Counted from the stretch's first letter, positions 16,847 to 26,524 are shown. The stretch: 64,000 nucleotides of DNA from Saprospiraceae bacterium (GCA_016714895.1 JADKBV010000001.1:310001-374000); one strand, 5' to 3'. Notes: generated by a model not told the origin, from the sequence alone. A program made the numbers and translations.

Positions 16847-18130
16847 TTATTTTTCTATTTGTTCTATCCGGGCTTTATATGCATTTGACTTTGCCAGGTC
16901 ACCTTGTCTGGCATAAATTTCTTTTAGGGCTATAAGAACACTCAGGTCGTTAGCGTTGATGGCTTCTGCTTTTTGGAAAAAAGGAAGAGATTCTGCAAAA
17001 TATCCGTCCATTTCAGTTTTTAATGAATTGTATTTTTTTTGTCCGGCTGAAGAAAAATCATTACTTATTTCATTGATTTTGGTAACCAGACTTGCTGCTT
17101 TATTATAATACAAAGCTCCCTGACTGTAAATAGCGTCAAAATTTTTAGGATCTTTTTCCAGAACTTTGCCATAATTTTCAAAGGCCAAACCAAAAAACTC
17201 TTCTGCTTTTTCTGTGTTTCCGGCATTTCTTTCATTTTGGTTAAGCTGATCATAAACATTTCCCAATGCGTTATAAACAGAAAGATTGTCCGGTTCTTTT
17301 GCAATTGCTTGTTTCAATTTTGCAACAAGTTGTTCGTATTTATTAACTTTGATGTAGTAATTTATCTCAGCAAACAGAATTTCGTTATCATCCGGATAGA
17401 TTTTTCTACCTGCATCCAGATACGTAAATGCTTTCGCTTCATCTTTATCAACTGTCAGGCTAAAAAGACCTACATAAACCAATGGCTGAGCATTTCCTTT
17501 TGTAAATAACTTTTCAAAATGAGGGATTGAAAGTTCCGGGTTGTCGCCATAATATCCACAAACACCGGTGTAAAATACCTGTTCACCATAGATGGCAACA
17601 TCATCCAACCTGCTTTTTTCTCCATTGGAATTCAAAATATCTTTTGCTTTCAGGGTTGCATCAAAAAACTTGTATGCGTCGTTGTAATTTTGTTCCTGAA
17701 ATAAAAAGATACCAGTATTGTTCAGGTTGTTTTCACACTCAACAATCCCGTTGAGTGCATCCTTCGTATGGTATTTTTTTAAAGCCAGCTCCATGCCTTT
17801 TTGAAATGATTCCATGGCTTTTAAAGAAGCGTCGACTTTTTTAAATTTATAATTCGGGTCAATGATTCTTGTATTGATTTCAGCAAGTGAAATTTCATTA
17901 TACGTCTGGCCTTTCAGATTCCAGGCTTCAGGGTCTGCGTTTACTTCAGGAGCACTAAAGGATGATTCGAGTGCGGTAACCGCTTCATCAAGCAATCCGG
18001 GATTTGCTGCCGGATCTAAAAAGTATTTGCTCACATTTTTAGTGGCGGTTTTAAGACTTTTTTTGGCATCTTGTCCTGTTAATGGCAGCATAAAACTTAA
18101 TGCCATTATAAAAACAAAAAAAATTCTCAT
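16847..18130 (-). CDS. Exported tetratricopeptide-repeat protein
   Basis: A 427-residue protein with a cleavable signal peptide (residues 1-19, ending LPLTGQDA) and a body of helical TPR units. The clearest are around residues 235-345, with motifs such as EPDNLSVYNALGNVYDQL and DPKNFDAIYSQGALYYNKA spaced as TPR helices, and a last one near 385-420. TPR proteins act as scaffolds, and no enzyme motif is seen. The setting (between gyrA and a cell-wall amidase, each with its own signals) does not point to a partner. The gene is monocistronic, with a strong terminator. Confidence 0.85.
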   Translation of the reverse strand: MRIFFVFIMALSFMLPLTGQDAKKSLKTATKNVSKYFLDPAANPGLLDEAVTALESSFSAPEVNADPEAWNLKGQTYNEISLAEINTRIIDPNYKFKKVDASLKAMESFQKGMELALKKYHTKDALNGIVECENNLNNTGIFLFQEQNYNDAYKFFDATLKAKDILNSNGEKSRLDDVAIYGEQVFYTGVCGYYGDNPELSIPHFEKLFTKGNAQPLVYVGLFSLTVDKDEAKAFTYLDAGRKIYPDDNEILFAEINYYIKVNKYEQLVAKLKQAIAKEPDNLSVYNALGNVYDQLNQNERNAGNTEKAEEFFGLAFENYGKVLEKDPKNFDAIYSQGALYYNKAASLVTKINEISNDFSSAGQKKYNSLKTEMDGYFAESLPFFQKAEAINANDLSVLIALKEIYARQGDLAKSNAYKARIEQIEK

Positions 18131-18247
18131 TGTAAAGGTTTTTCAATTTTTAAAAAATAAATATCAGATTCTAAACGTAACTAAAAAAGACGATTATGTT
18201 TATACAAAGTTAAGAATATATATCAATTGGTTAATAATTTATTAAAA

Positions 18248-20716
18248 TTATTCTTCTTCATCTTCAATTTCTTCTCTTCGTATGACGGTAACGTCTGCTA
18301 TGGATTCATTTTCGTGGATTCGTATGATTTTTACACCTTGTGTCGCACGACCCATGAGTCTCAGGTCAGATACCGGCGTTCTGATGACGATACCGTCAGC
18401 AGTGGTGATCATCAGGTCATCAAATTCGCTGACCCATAATATACCCACAAGTTTTCCGGTTTTTTCAGTGATATTGATGGTTTTAACACCTTTTCCTCCG
18501 CGGTTTGTTATCCTGTAATCTTCCAGTGGGGATCGTTTTCCGTTTCCTTTTTCAGAAACAACAAAAACAGAGTGACTGGTTGATGTGGGATCCGCTGATA
18601 ACATACCGATGATTTCATCCTGCGCATTATCCAGAGTCATTGCTTTAACTCCGGTCGCAGTTCGTCCCATAGGACGGACTTTGGATTCATTAAACCGGAT
18701 GGCTCTTCCGCCTCTGTTTGCCAAAATGATTTCATTTTGACCATTCGTCAGTTTTGCTTCAAGTAACTGATCTCCTTCTCCAATAGTGATAGCATTAATA
18801 CCATTGGTTCGTGGTCTTGAAAATGCTTCAACAATGGTTTTTTTGATGATACCTTTTTTGGTACAGAAAATAATATAATTATTATTGATAAAGGTTTCGT
18901 CGTTAAGGTTTTCAATTTTAATGTAAGCCCTGACTTTATCATCCTGAGGTATCGAAAGGATATTCTGCAACACCCTTCCTTGTGCTGTTTTAGCTGCTTC
19001 AGGTATTTCAAAGGCCCTCAACCAGAAACATCTTCCCATTTCTGTAAAAAGAAGCAGGTAATTATGATTGTTGGCGATAAACATGTGCTCTATAAAGTCG
19101 GCATCTTTTGTTTTTGTGCCCCGGGACCCTTTACCACCCCTGGATTGTTGTTTAAATTCGTCGGTTTTTGTACGTTTGATGTATCCAAGGTGTGAAATTG
19201 TGATAACTACTTCTTCATTTGGAATCAAATCTTCGATACTGATTTCGTCATCAGCATAGGAAATGTCTGTTCTTCTTTTATCACCATACTTTTCTTTAAT
19301 TTCATCAAGTTCTTCTTTGATAATGGTTCTTTGTAATTCCTCACTGGCCAGTATCGATTTATAATATGCTATCCTTTCCAAAACTTCAGCGTATTCCGCC
19401 CTTACTTTATCAATTTCGAGACTTACCAATCTCTGAAGTCTCATGTCAAGGATGGCCTTAGCCTGAATTTCTGAAAATGAAAATGTTGACATCAACCCTT
19501 CCCTTGCTTCATCGACTGTTTTAGATTGTCTGATGATTCTTATGACTTCATCAATATTGTCCAGGGCAATTAGAAGCCCTTCTAAAATATGAGCTCTTTC
19601 TTCTGCTTTTTGAAGATCGTATTTTGTTCTTCTTACGATTACTTCAATCCTGAATTTAATGAACTCTGTAATCAGATGTTTCAGATTCATAACCATTGGC
19701 CTGCCATTGACCAAAGCTATGTTATTTACTCCGTAGGATGATTGTAACGGTGTAAACTTATACAACTTGCTCAATACGACAGTTGCCATTGTATCCCGGC
19801 GGATTTCAACAACTATCCTCAGACCTTTTCTGTCAGATTCGTCTCTGATATCTGTAATACCTTCAATCTTATGTTCGTTAACCAGCTCCGCGATTTTGGC
19901 TACAAGTTGTGCTTTATTTACCTGATAAGGTATTTCGGTAATGATGATGGTTTCTTTTCCGCCGTGGCCCGTTTCAATCCTGCTTTTTCCACGAACAACA
20001 ACCCTTCCTCGCCCCGTTTCAAATGCTTCTTTGACACCCTGATAGCCATAAATGGTGCCACCTGTAGGAAAATCAGGCGCTTTGACAAATTGCATAATAT
20101 CCTCAACCGTTGCGTCAGGATGATCGATGACGTGTTTTGTGCCTTCAATAACTTCAGCCAGATTATGGGGCAACATATTGGTTGCCATACCCACGGCAAT
20201 CCCGGAAGCACCGTTGATAAGCAGATTCGGAATTTTTGCAGGTAATACTGTAGGCTCTTCCAAAGAGTCGTCAAAATTCAATTTGAAATCAACGGTTTCT
20301 TTACCAATATCTGCAAGCATTTCATCACTTATCCGGGACAATCTGGCTTCAGTATACCTCATAGCTGCCGGGCTGTCACCATCCATGGATCCAAAATTAC
20401 CCTGACCATCTACCAAAGGATATCTTAATGACCAATCCTGAGCCATTCTGACCATTGCGTCATAAACGGATCCGTCACCGTGAGGATGATATTTTCCCAA
20501 AACCTCCCCAACGATACGGGCAGATTTTTTATGTGCTCTACCAAAAGGCAAGCCCAATTCTGACATGCCAAAAAGTACACGTCTGTGTACCGGTTTGAGA
20601 CCATCTCTTGCGTCCGGTAGCGCTCTTGATACAATCACCGACATAGAATAATCTATGTACGATGATTTCATTTCATCTTCTATGTTAATTGGAACAATAC
20701 GTTGATCGTTAGCCAT
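18248..20716 (-). CDS. gyrA: DNA gyrase subunit A
   Basis: The breakage-reunion subunit of gyrase, which introduces negative supercoils. At 822 residues it has the expected length. The catalytic tyrosine is Tyr121 in AAMRYTEARLS, within the winged-helix domain, and the quinolone-region segment GKYHPHGDGSVYDA is at residues 75-88. The C-terminal beta-pinwheel starts with a GyrA box (QSRGGKG near residue 540) with one change from QRRGGKG. The presence of the box identifies GyrA rather than ParC. The protein ends in an acidic tail (EEIEDEEE). A TACTTTTG box precedes the ATG. gyrB is not in the window. Confidence 0.97.
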   Translation of the reverse strand: MANDQRIVPINIEDEMKSSYIDYSMSVIVSRALPDARDGLKPVHRRVLFGMSELGLPFGRAHKKSARIVGEVLGKYHPHGDGSVYDAMVRMAQDWSLRYPLVDGQGNFGSMDGDSPAAMRYTEARLSRISDEMLADIGKETVDFKLNFDDSLEEPTVLPAKIPNLLINGASGIAVGMATNMLPHNLAEVIEGTKHVIDHPDATVEDIMQFVKAPDFPTGGTIYGYQGVKEAFETGRGRVVVRGKSRIETGHGGKETIIITEIPYQVNKAQLVAKIAELVNEHKIEGITDIRDESDRKGLRIVVEIRRDTMATVVLSKLYKFTPLQSSYGVNNIALVNGRPMVMNLKHLITEFIKFRIEVIVRRTKYDLQKAEERAHILEGLLIALDNIDEVIRIIRQSKTVDEAREGLMSTFSFSEIQAKAILDMRLQRLVSLEIDKVRAEYAEVLERIAYYKSILASEELQRTIIKEELDEIKEKYGDKRRTDISYADDEISIEDLIPNEEVVITISHLGYIKRTKTDEFKQQSRGGKGSRGTKTKDADFIEHMFIANNHNYLLLFTEMGRCFWLRAFEIPEAAKTAQGRVLQNILSIPQDDKVRAYIKIENLNDETFINNNYIIFCTKKGIIKKTIVEAFSRPRTNGINAITIGEGDQLLEAKLTNGQNEIILANRGGRAIRFNESKVRPMGRTATGVKAMTLDNAQDEIIGMLSADPTSTSHSVFVVSEKGNGKRSPLEDYRITNRGGKGVKTINITEKTGKLVGILWVSEFDDLMITTADGIVIRTPVSDLRLMGRATQGVKIIRIHENESIADVTVIRREEIEDEEE

Positions 20717-20753
20717 TTATATATTTTTAAATATTGTTTTTTAAAATAACATG

Positions 20754-20761
20754 CAAAAGTA
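20754..20761 (-). promoter_or_regulatory. Promoter -7 box of gyrA
   Basis: The minus strand reads TACTTTTG, matching TAnnTTTG, 38 bases before the gyrA ATG. It indicates that gyrA is transcribed separately from the symporter operon upstream. Confidence 0.5.
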
Positions 20762-20822
20762 AGAAAAAATAATCAAAAGGACTAAATTAAGTCTTTAAAT
20801 ATTGCAGAAAAAATGAATATTT

Positions 20823-22487
20823 TTATGTTGTTTTTACGCTTCTGAAACTCAGAATCCTCAATAAAATACTAAAAAAAACAACCGCTCCGCACCCAACGGC
20901 ATTCAACCATAAATAGCCGATATCTGAAGTAAAAAATATACATAAAACAGTAGCCTGAGCAATCAATGCGCCGTAAAAAACTTCATTGGCCAATAACCTT
21001 TTAAAGTAGAATGCAATTATAAAAATACCGAGTATGACCCCATAAAATATGGATCCTACAATATTTACCAGCTGAATCAGATTTTCATAAAGGTTTCCGA
21101 AAGAGGCGAAAAGTATCGCCAAAAGTCCCCAGGTAACCGTAAACATTCTGGATAAAAATAAAAGTTTTTTATCATCTACATCCTGATTAACGTTTCTTTT
21201 ATAAATATCCACAGCAGTAATGGTAGCCAAAGCATTCAGTTCTGCTGACGTTGACGACATAGCAGCAGCAAATATAACAGCTAATAATAAACCAATCAGA
21301 CCGGTTGGTAGGTTTTCAAGGATAAAATGGATGAATACATAATCTTTGTCATTGGTTTCTTCTTTAGGAAGGGATGCTTTTATGACGTCCTGGCTTTTTA
21401 TCTTCAATTGCTTTTCCTCATCCCACATTTTTTGAAGTTTAGCAGGGTCTGAAACGTGTTTACTTAGGAGGAGTTGTTTCTTTTCAGTTTGTATACTATC
21501 AAAGGATTTGGTTAATCCAGCCCATTCAGATTTTGCCGCAGTGGACTGAATTTTGGTCACGGTTGTATTATTATAAAAAACTGGCGCCGGGTGAAACTGG
21601 TAGAAAACAAAAACCAGAACGCCCGTTAATAATATAAAAAATTGCATCGGAATTTTGAATATACCGTTAAAAACCAGACCTAACCTGCTATTGGTCATCG
21701 AACTACCTGAAAGATATCTTTGAACCTGACTCTGATCTGTACCAAAATAAGATAATGACAAAAATAATCCACCCAATAACCCACTCCAGATTGTATACCT
21801 GTTTGTGGGGTCAAAAGAAAAATTAACCACTTCTGTTTTACCGGCTAATGAAGCAATCTGCATTGCTTTTGAAAAATTAATATCAGGGTGGATGTGGGTG
21901 AGGATGTAATAAAATACAAAAAACATACCTCCCATGATGACAAACATTTGTTGTTTCTGCGTGACATTTACAGCTTGTGTTCCACCACTGACGGTATACA
22001 AAATAACCAAACCTCCTATTAATATATTCAAAATATTCAGGTCCCAGCCAAGTAAAGTTGAAAGGATGATTGCAGGAGCATAAATCGTAATACCGGCAGC
22101 TAAACCTCTCTGAACGAGGAATAAAACAGCTGTCAGGGATCTGGTTTTCAGATCAAATCTTTTTTCAAGAAATTCGTAAGCAGTATATACCTTGAGTTTA
22201 TGGTACAAAGGTATAAAGGTCACACTGATAATGACCATGGCAAGCGGAAGACCAAAATATATCTGGACAAACCCCAGGCCATCGTAAAAAGCCTGTCCGG
22301 GAGTTGACATAAACGTTATAGCACTTGCTTGGGTAGCCATCACCCCCAGACCTATCGTCCACCATTGCGTATCATCGTTTCCTTTGAAGTAGGAGTGACT
22401 GGATTGTATGTTTTTTGATTTCCAATAACCATATAATACAATAAATGCAAGGCTGGAACCTAATACTATCCAATCGAGTATTCCCAT
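20823..22487 (-). CDS. Sodium:solute symporter (SSS family)
   Basis: An inner-membrane Na+-coupled uptake protein of 554 residues with about 13 hydrophobic segments. Family hallmarks are present: MATQASAITFMSTPGQAF in the second helix (sodium and substrate path), LSYFGTDQSQVQRYLSG near residue 250, and AAAMSSTSAELNALAT near residue 420. A hydrophilic insert of about 90 residues, rich in Lys and Gln, sits around 305-400 between helices and is unusual in length. The substrate is unknown; sugars, sialic acids or amino acids are typical. The ATG overlaps by one base (TAATG) the stop of a 37-codon membrane peptide, itself overlapping the PIG-L gene. This implies translational coupling and a shared function. 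Confidence 0.93.
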   Translation of the reverse strand: MGILDWIVLGSSLAFIVLYGYWKSKNIQSSHSYFKGNDDTQWWTIGLGVMATQASAITFMSTPGQAFYDGLGFVQIYFGLPLAMVIISVTFIPLYHKLKVYTAYEFLEKRFDLKTRSLTAVLFLVQRGLAAGITIYAPAIILSTLLGWDLNILNILIGGLVILYTVSGGTQAVNVTQKQQMFVIMGGMFFVFYYILTHIHPDINFSKAMQIASLAGKTEVVNFSFDPTNRYTIWSGLLGGLFLSLSYFGTDQSQVQRYLSGSSMTNSRLGLVFNGIFKIPMQFFILLTGVLVFVFYQFHPAPVFYNNTTVTKIQSTAAKSEWAGLTKSFDSIQTEKKQLLLSKHVSDPAKLQKMWDEEKQLKIKSQDVIKASLPKEETNDKDYVFIHFILENLPTGLIGLLLAVIFAAAMSSTSAELNALATITAVDIYKRNVNQDVDDKKLLFLSRMFTVTWGLLAILFASFGNLYENLIQLVNIVGSIFYGVILGIFIIAFYFKRLLANEVFYGALIAQATVLCIFFTSDIGYLWLNAVGCGAVVFFSILLRILSFRSVKTT

Positions 22488-22600
22488 TACGACATCTTAA
22501 AGTAACCGGAAAACCAAATAAAACTTAACATATATAATATATTCACTGCAATGATGAAAATATATATCAGGAGCCATGAAATTTTACGGCTTCCCGTCAT
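22487..22600 (-). CDS. Small single-pass membrane protein (37 residues), possible symporter subunit
   Basis: A short open frame starting with the ATG at 22598-22600, inside the last codons of the PIG-L gene (17-base overlap), and ending with a TAA whose last base is the A of the symporter ATG (TAATG). The product has a basic start (MTGSRK), one uninterrupted hydrophobic helix from about residue 8 to 31, then a short polar end (YFKMS). Exact overlaps on both sides are what a real, translationally coupled gene would show. Some SSS transporters are known to have small membrane partners encoded next to them (YhdT beside PanF), which makes a subunit role plausible. No homology to a named family could be recognised. 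Confidence 0.6.
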   Translation of the reverse strand: MTGSRKISWLLIYIFIIAVNILYMLSFIWFSGYFKMS

Positions 22601-25109
22601 GATTGCTGGCTTTTTGTGGCGTGATAATATTGGCAAAAAGTCGGTATGCTCCTGCAACTCCTGCGGGAAATTGTCTAAAAAAGCTCAATCCGGTGTAAAC
22701 AAACTCACCTTTACCATATCCGGCAAAAATCAGTGACCCCTCATTGGGTGTTTCACCAGGATCATTACAGGAAAAAATGGTTTGATACTTACTATCCCAT
22801 TCTGAAGCAAAATACAATCCTCTTTCCTGAACCCAACCTACAAAATCTTTTTCACCAATTTTATTGGGAAACTGCAGATAAAGATGTTCAGGCTGCAAAA
22901 TTTTCATTTCGGCATCTTCCACGGTTACACGTTCTCGAGATATTTTGAAAGGGTAGGGGCCTATTTGCGGGATGACCAAACCATTGCTGGTATTATATTG
23001 TACCACTACTTTTCCTCCGTTTTCCACATACTTAAGAATGTCTTTTTGTTTAAACTTAAGTGCATCAATTGTATTATATGAACGCACACCAAATATGACA
23101 CAAGGGTATTTTTGGAGGATTTCGGTTCGTAAATCCGCATCGCTAAGTTTATCAACTTTGTACCCCATTTTTACAAGATAATCAGGAATAACATCACCTG
23201 CACCGTCAACATAAGCAATATTCATCGGAACGATGTTAATATCCAACCTGACAAAATCGGCACTTGCTTTTTGTTGTACCCATTGAGGCACGATATGGTC
23301 GTATTTTATTTCTTCCAAGGCGTCCATATACACTTCGTCGTTTATCAAAACTTTAGGAGTTGCAGAAACTTCAGAACTTTTATCCGGTGGCGTAACTTCA
23401 AATGTAAACTCCTGACTTTGACCTTTACCTGTGATAGTAAAAGGGATAGTTCTCGGAGAGATTCTCCAGCCTTTCGGCATAGGTAAAGCCAGAATGCCAG
23501 AGGTAGAATCAGCAAAATTGATGATATTAATGGTTACCGGTTGTTTTTCGCTGTTAGCAAAAATATTTACTTTATTGGTAAAGTTTACAGATATTCTTGG
23601 CAAGATGGAAAAAGACCTGTATTCTTCACCGTTTTCGGGACTATTGAACTTATGAACAACGTGTTTCGTTATTGGAAGTTTAGTTCCTTTAAAATCCAGA
23701 GTGTAGGTGATTTGTGCCGGATGTGGTGTTTCAGGTTTTCCTATCCATTCTGTTTTGTCAACCTGGTACATACCTAAACTACCTTCTGTTCTCAACCAAT
23801 AAGGTGTGGTATATTCTGCATTTTGAGGTATTCTGACTGAAAGTTGGTGAAATACCATCTGATTATCCTCAATGGTGGTCTGATGGACGGAATCAATACC
23901 AAAAAATTCAGATTGAATTTTATGTAAAGTAACTTCAACAGGAAGTCTTTTTGTGATTTCGATATCTATTTTTATGTTTTCACCGGGAATAGCATCTTTT
24001 TTATTTGATTTTGCCTCAACGTAAAGCCCTGAACATGCTTCTATAATATCTATACACTCTTTACTTTTTTGGGTTTTCCAAAAAAGATCTTCCGTTTTTT
24101 GAATAAGGTTATAGATTTCCAAAAGTGCCGGAACAGAAGCTTCGGGTTTGGTGAAATCGAATGATTGAATTGTTTTTTCAACCAGTTTTCCAATTTCTTC
24201 GCCTCCTTTGACTCTTGACCAGGTTGTATTGATGCCTTCAAAAATATTTTGTTTATCTGCAGGCATTTCGCCTTTCAACAATTCCAGATATTCCATTTGT
24301 GAACCCCTTGATCCGGTGGATCCAAAACCCTGGCATTTATGCTGACTTCTCGACTCAGCTGAAATTTCATTATTGGATTTTCCAAGAAGAGGGTAGTAAA
24401 CCCCGACATCAAAACCCATTAACAGAGATTTGTCGGCTTTATCAAATTTTTCCTGACTGCCATAAAACCACCAGGAGGTATTAAAAAATATCCTTTTTGC
24501 TTGCCAGGCGTCAACAAATTGCAGATGTTCCGGATGATATGTTTTATCACCTGACTTATCAAATATTTCAAGCGCAAGTATGGCTGATGCCGTATGATGC
24601 CCGTGTGTTTTTCCGGAAGTTCTGTGGTCAAATCGATTAATGATGATATCGGGTTTACTTGAGCGTATTGCCCAGGCAACATCAGCTTTAATTTTATCAG
24701 TATCCCAAATAGAAATGGTTTCTTCGGCATTTTTTGAAAATCCGAAATCATTGGCACGACTGAACATTTGTTTTCCGTTATCTATGGCACGGGCTTGTAA
24801 TAATTCCTGTGTTCTCAGCACACCCAATAACTCATCAATCTCCTTTCCTATGAGATTTTGACCTCCGTCTCCGCGTGTCAATGAAAGATAAGTGGTTTCA
24901 GCGTGTTTTTCATTGGCGAGATATGAGATCAACCGCGTGTTTTCGTCATCAGGGTGAGCTGCTACGTACAGTACAGAAGCTAAAACATTGAGTTTTTTTA
25001 GTTTTTGGTAGATCTCACCAGAAGTTACAGCTTCCGGTTTCTGCCCGTTAAGTATGGTAGGTAGTATTATTAAGATAGTCCATGCTGATAATAAATATCT
25101 TTTGATCAT
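22584..25109 (-). CDS. Secreted PIG-L family (LmbE-like) deacetylase
   Basis: An exported zinc-dependent N-deacetylase of roughly 840 residues. The catalytic domain comes first, with AAHPDDENTR (zinc and base residues) about 50 residues in and a second zinc histidine in TSGKTHGHHTAS. Members remove acetyl groups from N-acetylglucosaminyl compounds. The large C-terminal part (about residues 370-840) contains beta-rich segments of unknown role and a final alpha/beta region (VIFGVRSYNTIDAL...) that looks like a GATase1-type fold, the usual layout of the long Bacteroidota members. An ATG at 25118 exists, but the one at 25109 (MIKRYLLSAW) gives a cleaner signal peptide. It lies directly after the NqrM-like gene and overlaps the 37-residue membrane gene. 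Confidence 0.88.
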   Translation of the reverse strand: MIKRYLLSAWTILIILPTILNGQKPEAVTSGEIYQKLKKLNVLASVLYVAAHPDDENTRLISYLANEKHAETTYLSLTRGDGGQNLIGKEIDELLGVLRTQELLQARAIDNGKQMFSRANDFGFSKNAEETISIWDTDKIKADVAWAIRSSKPDIIINRFDHRTSGKTHGHHTASAILALEIFDKSGDKTYHPEHLQFVDAWQAKRIFFNTSWWFYGSQEKFDKADKSLLMGFDVGVYYPLLGKSNNEISAESRSQHKCQGFGSTGSRGSQMEYLELLKGEMPADKQNIFEGINTTWSRVKGGEEIGKLVEKTIQSFDFTKPEASVPALLEIYNLIQKTEDLFWKTQKSKECIDIIEACSGLYVEAKSNKKDAIPGENIKIDIEITKRLPVEVTLHKIQSEFFGIDSVHQTTIEDNQMVFHQLSVRIPQNAEYTTPYWLRTEGSLGMYQVDKTEWIGKPETPHPAQITYTLDFKGTKLPITKHVVHKFNSPENGEEYRSFSILPRISVNFTNKVNIFANSEKQPVTINIINFADSTSGILALPMPKGWRISPRTIPFTITGKGQSQEFTFEVTPPDKSSEVSATPKVLINDEVYMDALEEIKYDHIVPQWVQQKASADFVRLDINIVPMNIAYVDGAGDVIPDYLVKMGYKVDKLSDADLRTEILQKYPCVIFGVRSYNTIDALKFKQKDILKYVENGGKVVVQYNTSNGLVIPQIGPYPFKISRERVTVEDAEMKILQPEHLYLQFPNKIGEKDFVGWVQERGLYFASEWDSKYQTIFSCNDPGETPNEGSLIFAGYGKGEFVYTGLSFFRQFPAGVAGAYRLFANIITPQKASNHDGKP

Positions 25110-25118
25110 AGCCGGCAT

Positions 25119-25340
25119 TCAAGATTTAACGGTGCCGTTTACCTCAGGCATGACACAATCGTCTTCAACTTTTTTGCCACAAACAGTACATTCTCCCAAT
25201 TGGTTTTTTAACATGGGGTTATTGCTTGCACAAGTACCTCTGAACTCATTTCCTGTAAATATCTGTCTGATATTGATCATGATAAATGCCATTCCGAAAA
25301 AGGCAAAAATAATTACCAATATATATAAAAATTCTGTCAT
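25119..25340 (-). CDS. Small membrane protein with cysteine motif, NqrM-like
   Basis: A 73-residue protein with one N-terminal membrane helix (residues 3-27), then RGTC at about 37, a CTVC pair at about 51-54 and one more Cys near 61. The layout (one helix, a Gly-Thr/Ser-Cys, then a CxxC-type cluster) resembles NqrM (DUF539), the maturation factor thought to deliver iron to the Na+-translocating NADH:quinone reductase. Identity is tentative because the similarity is short. Its stop is followed within a few bases by the PIG-L start, placing it first in the deacetylase-symporter operon. If NqrM-like, its place beside a Na+ symporter would be a sodium-bioenergetics link. That is inference. Confidence 0.55.
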   Translation of the reverse strand: MTEFLYILVIIFAFFGMAFIMINIRQIFTGNEFRGTCASNNPMLKNQLGECTVCGKKVEDDCVMPEVNGTVKS

Positions 25341-25513
25341 GATGTAAATTTATGTTAATCAAACAATATGAAACCGGAATGGTTGAGAACCATAAACATA
25401 AAGGACTTTTTTTATGATTTAGGATACAAAAACGTATTCATCGAAAAAAAAAGTACCTCCTGAATAACCTTCCAACAAATAAAAGTAAAAAAGATGTTAA
25501 CCTTTTATGTTAC

Positions 25514-26524
25514 TTATCTGAAATTCAATTCACGCGTGATAATTCCGTTTGCTATCGAGTCTCTGGTCGGGTTTGCAAAATTTATATTTTCTCTGAGTAA
25601 CCGGGTTCTTGATGAAAACAAACCCACACCATTTTGTATATTGGTATAAGTCGGAAACTCACCGCTGGAAGTGATTCCGATATTGGCCTGCACGATACTT
25701 ACATAATTTTTGATTTCTGCACCTCCGGAAATGATTTCTATAGACCCTGATTTTAAAAATCTGCTGATTAAAGGGTCAGCGTCAAGATTGCTTTTTAAAT
25801 ATTCATAAAATGACCGTCCTCTGATGGCAAATTGAATATTTAAATTATTAGGCTGGTTGGCTGCAAAATTTTTGGCGATCGGCCACCTTAGTGTTTTATC
25901 AGTTGCAACACCGTTTTTTTCCTCAGTATAATGGATGATGATAGCTAAATCGTGGGTGAAAGCAAACGGGTCTGATCTGAAGGAAATATTAAGATCTCTG
26001 TTATATTCAAAAGCCAGGTTACCGGATGCTGAAGGTGCTGCAATATCACTGTCAACCAACTTTCGTAAAACCCTGGTGGTGGAACTTGCCAACACAGAAC
26101 CATCTTCTTTTTTTAAAGTAATCTGATATCTGGCCGTATCTCCCAAAATTCCTCCCTGTAATTCATCAGTATGCAATTTGTAGAGAATATTCGGAGATTG
26201 AACAAAAATGCCTTCGCTTCTCGGATATCCTTCCAGATTACCATCAACTCTTCTCATGATGTAAGAAACATTTGTCCGCAGGTTCTTTAATTCTACCGTA
26301 ATATCATCATAATACAAGTTGTTCGGATCACTTGCCAAAATTTTTGGTTCAACTTCTTCGTCAACAAATACTTTTTCAACCCTTACATATACTGCGGTGT
26401 CGTTTTGTGATAATAAGCCGTAGATGACGGGAATATCGGTTTTTCCTTCTGTAAGATCGAAATCATTTGAACAGGAAAAAAAGAAAAATAAGCCTGATAA
26501 GGCAATAAAAAATTTATATGACAT
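25514..26524 (-). CDS. Predicted outer-membrane or periplasmic lipoprotein, DUF4249-like
   Basis: An exported protein of 336 residues with a lipoprotein signal (hydrophobic stretch ending FFFFSC, Cys near residue 18). The remainder is beta-rich with short motifs such as IPVIYGLLSQNDTAVYVRV near the start and a GDTARYQITL segment, resembling the DUF4249 lipoproteins that often accompany TonB-dependent receptors. No receptor gene is adjacent, and the family call is tentative. The frame is open to an ATG at 26560, but a TAATTTTG promoter box at 26548-26555 lies inside that extension. The ATG at 26524 is therefore the likely start. Confidence 0.65.
   Translation of the reverse strand: MSYKFFIALSGLFFFFSCSNDFDLTEGKTDIPVIYGLLSQNDTAVYVRVEKVFVDEEVEPKILASDPNNLYYDDITVELKNLRTNVSYIMRRVDGNLEGYPRSEGIFVQSPNILYKLHTDELQGGILGDTARYQITLKKEDGSVLASSTTRVLRKLVDSDIAAPSASGNLAFEYNRDLNISFRSDPFAFTHDLAIIIHYTEEKNGVATDKTLRWPIAKNFAANQPNNLNIQFAIRGRSFYEYLKSNLDADPLISRFLKSGSIEIISGGAEIKNYVSIVQANIGITSSGEFPTYTNIQNGVGLFSSRTRLLRENINFANPTRDSIANGIITRELNFR

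Noticed and set aside
18248..20716. The subunit being ParC rather than GyrA
   Set aside because: A GyrA-box-like QSRGGKG is present at the start of the C-terminal pinwheel, and the acidic tail is typical of GyrA.
20776..20796. A weak inverted repeat (AAAGGACT ... AGTCTTT) as the terminator of the symporter operon
   Set aside because: The stem is short with a bulge and the following T run is interrupted. It is too weak to annotate.
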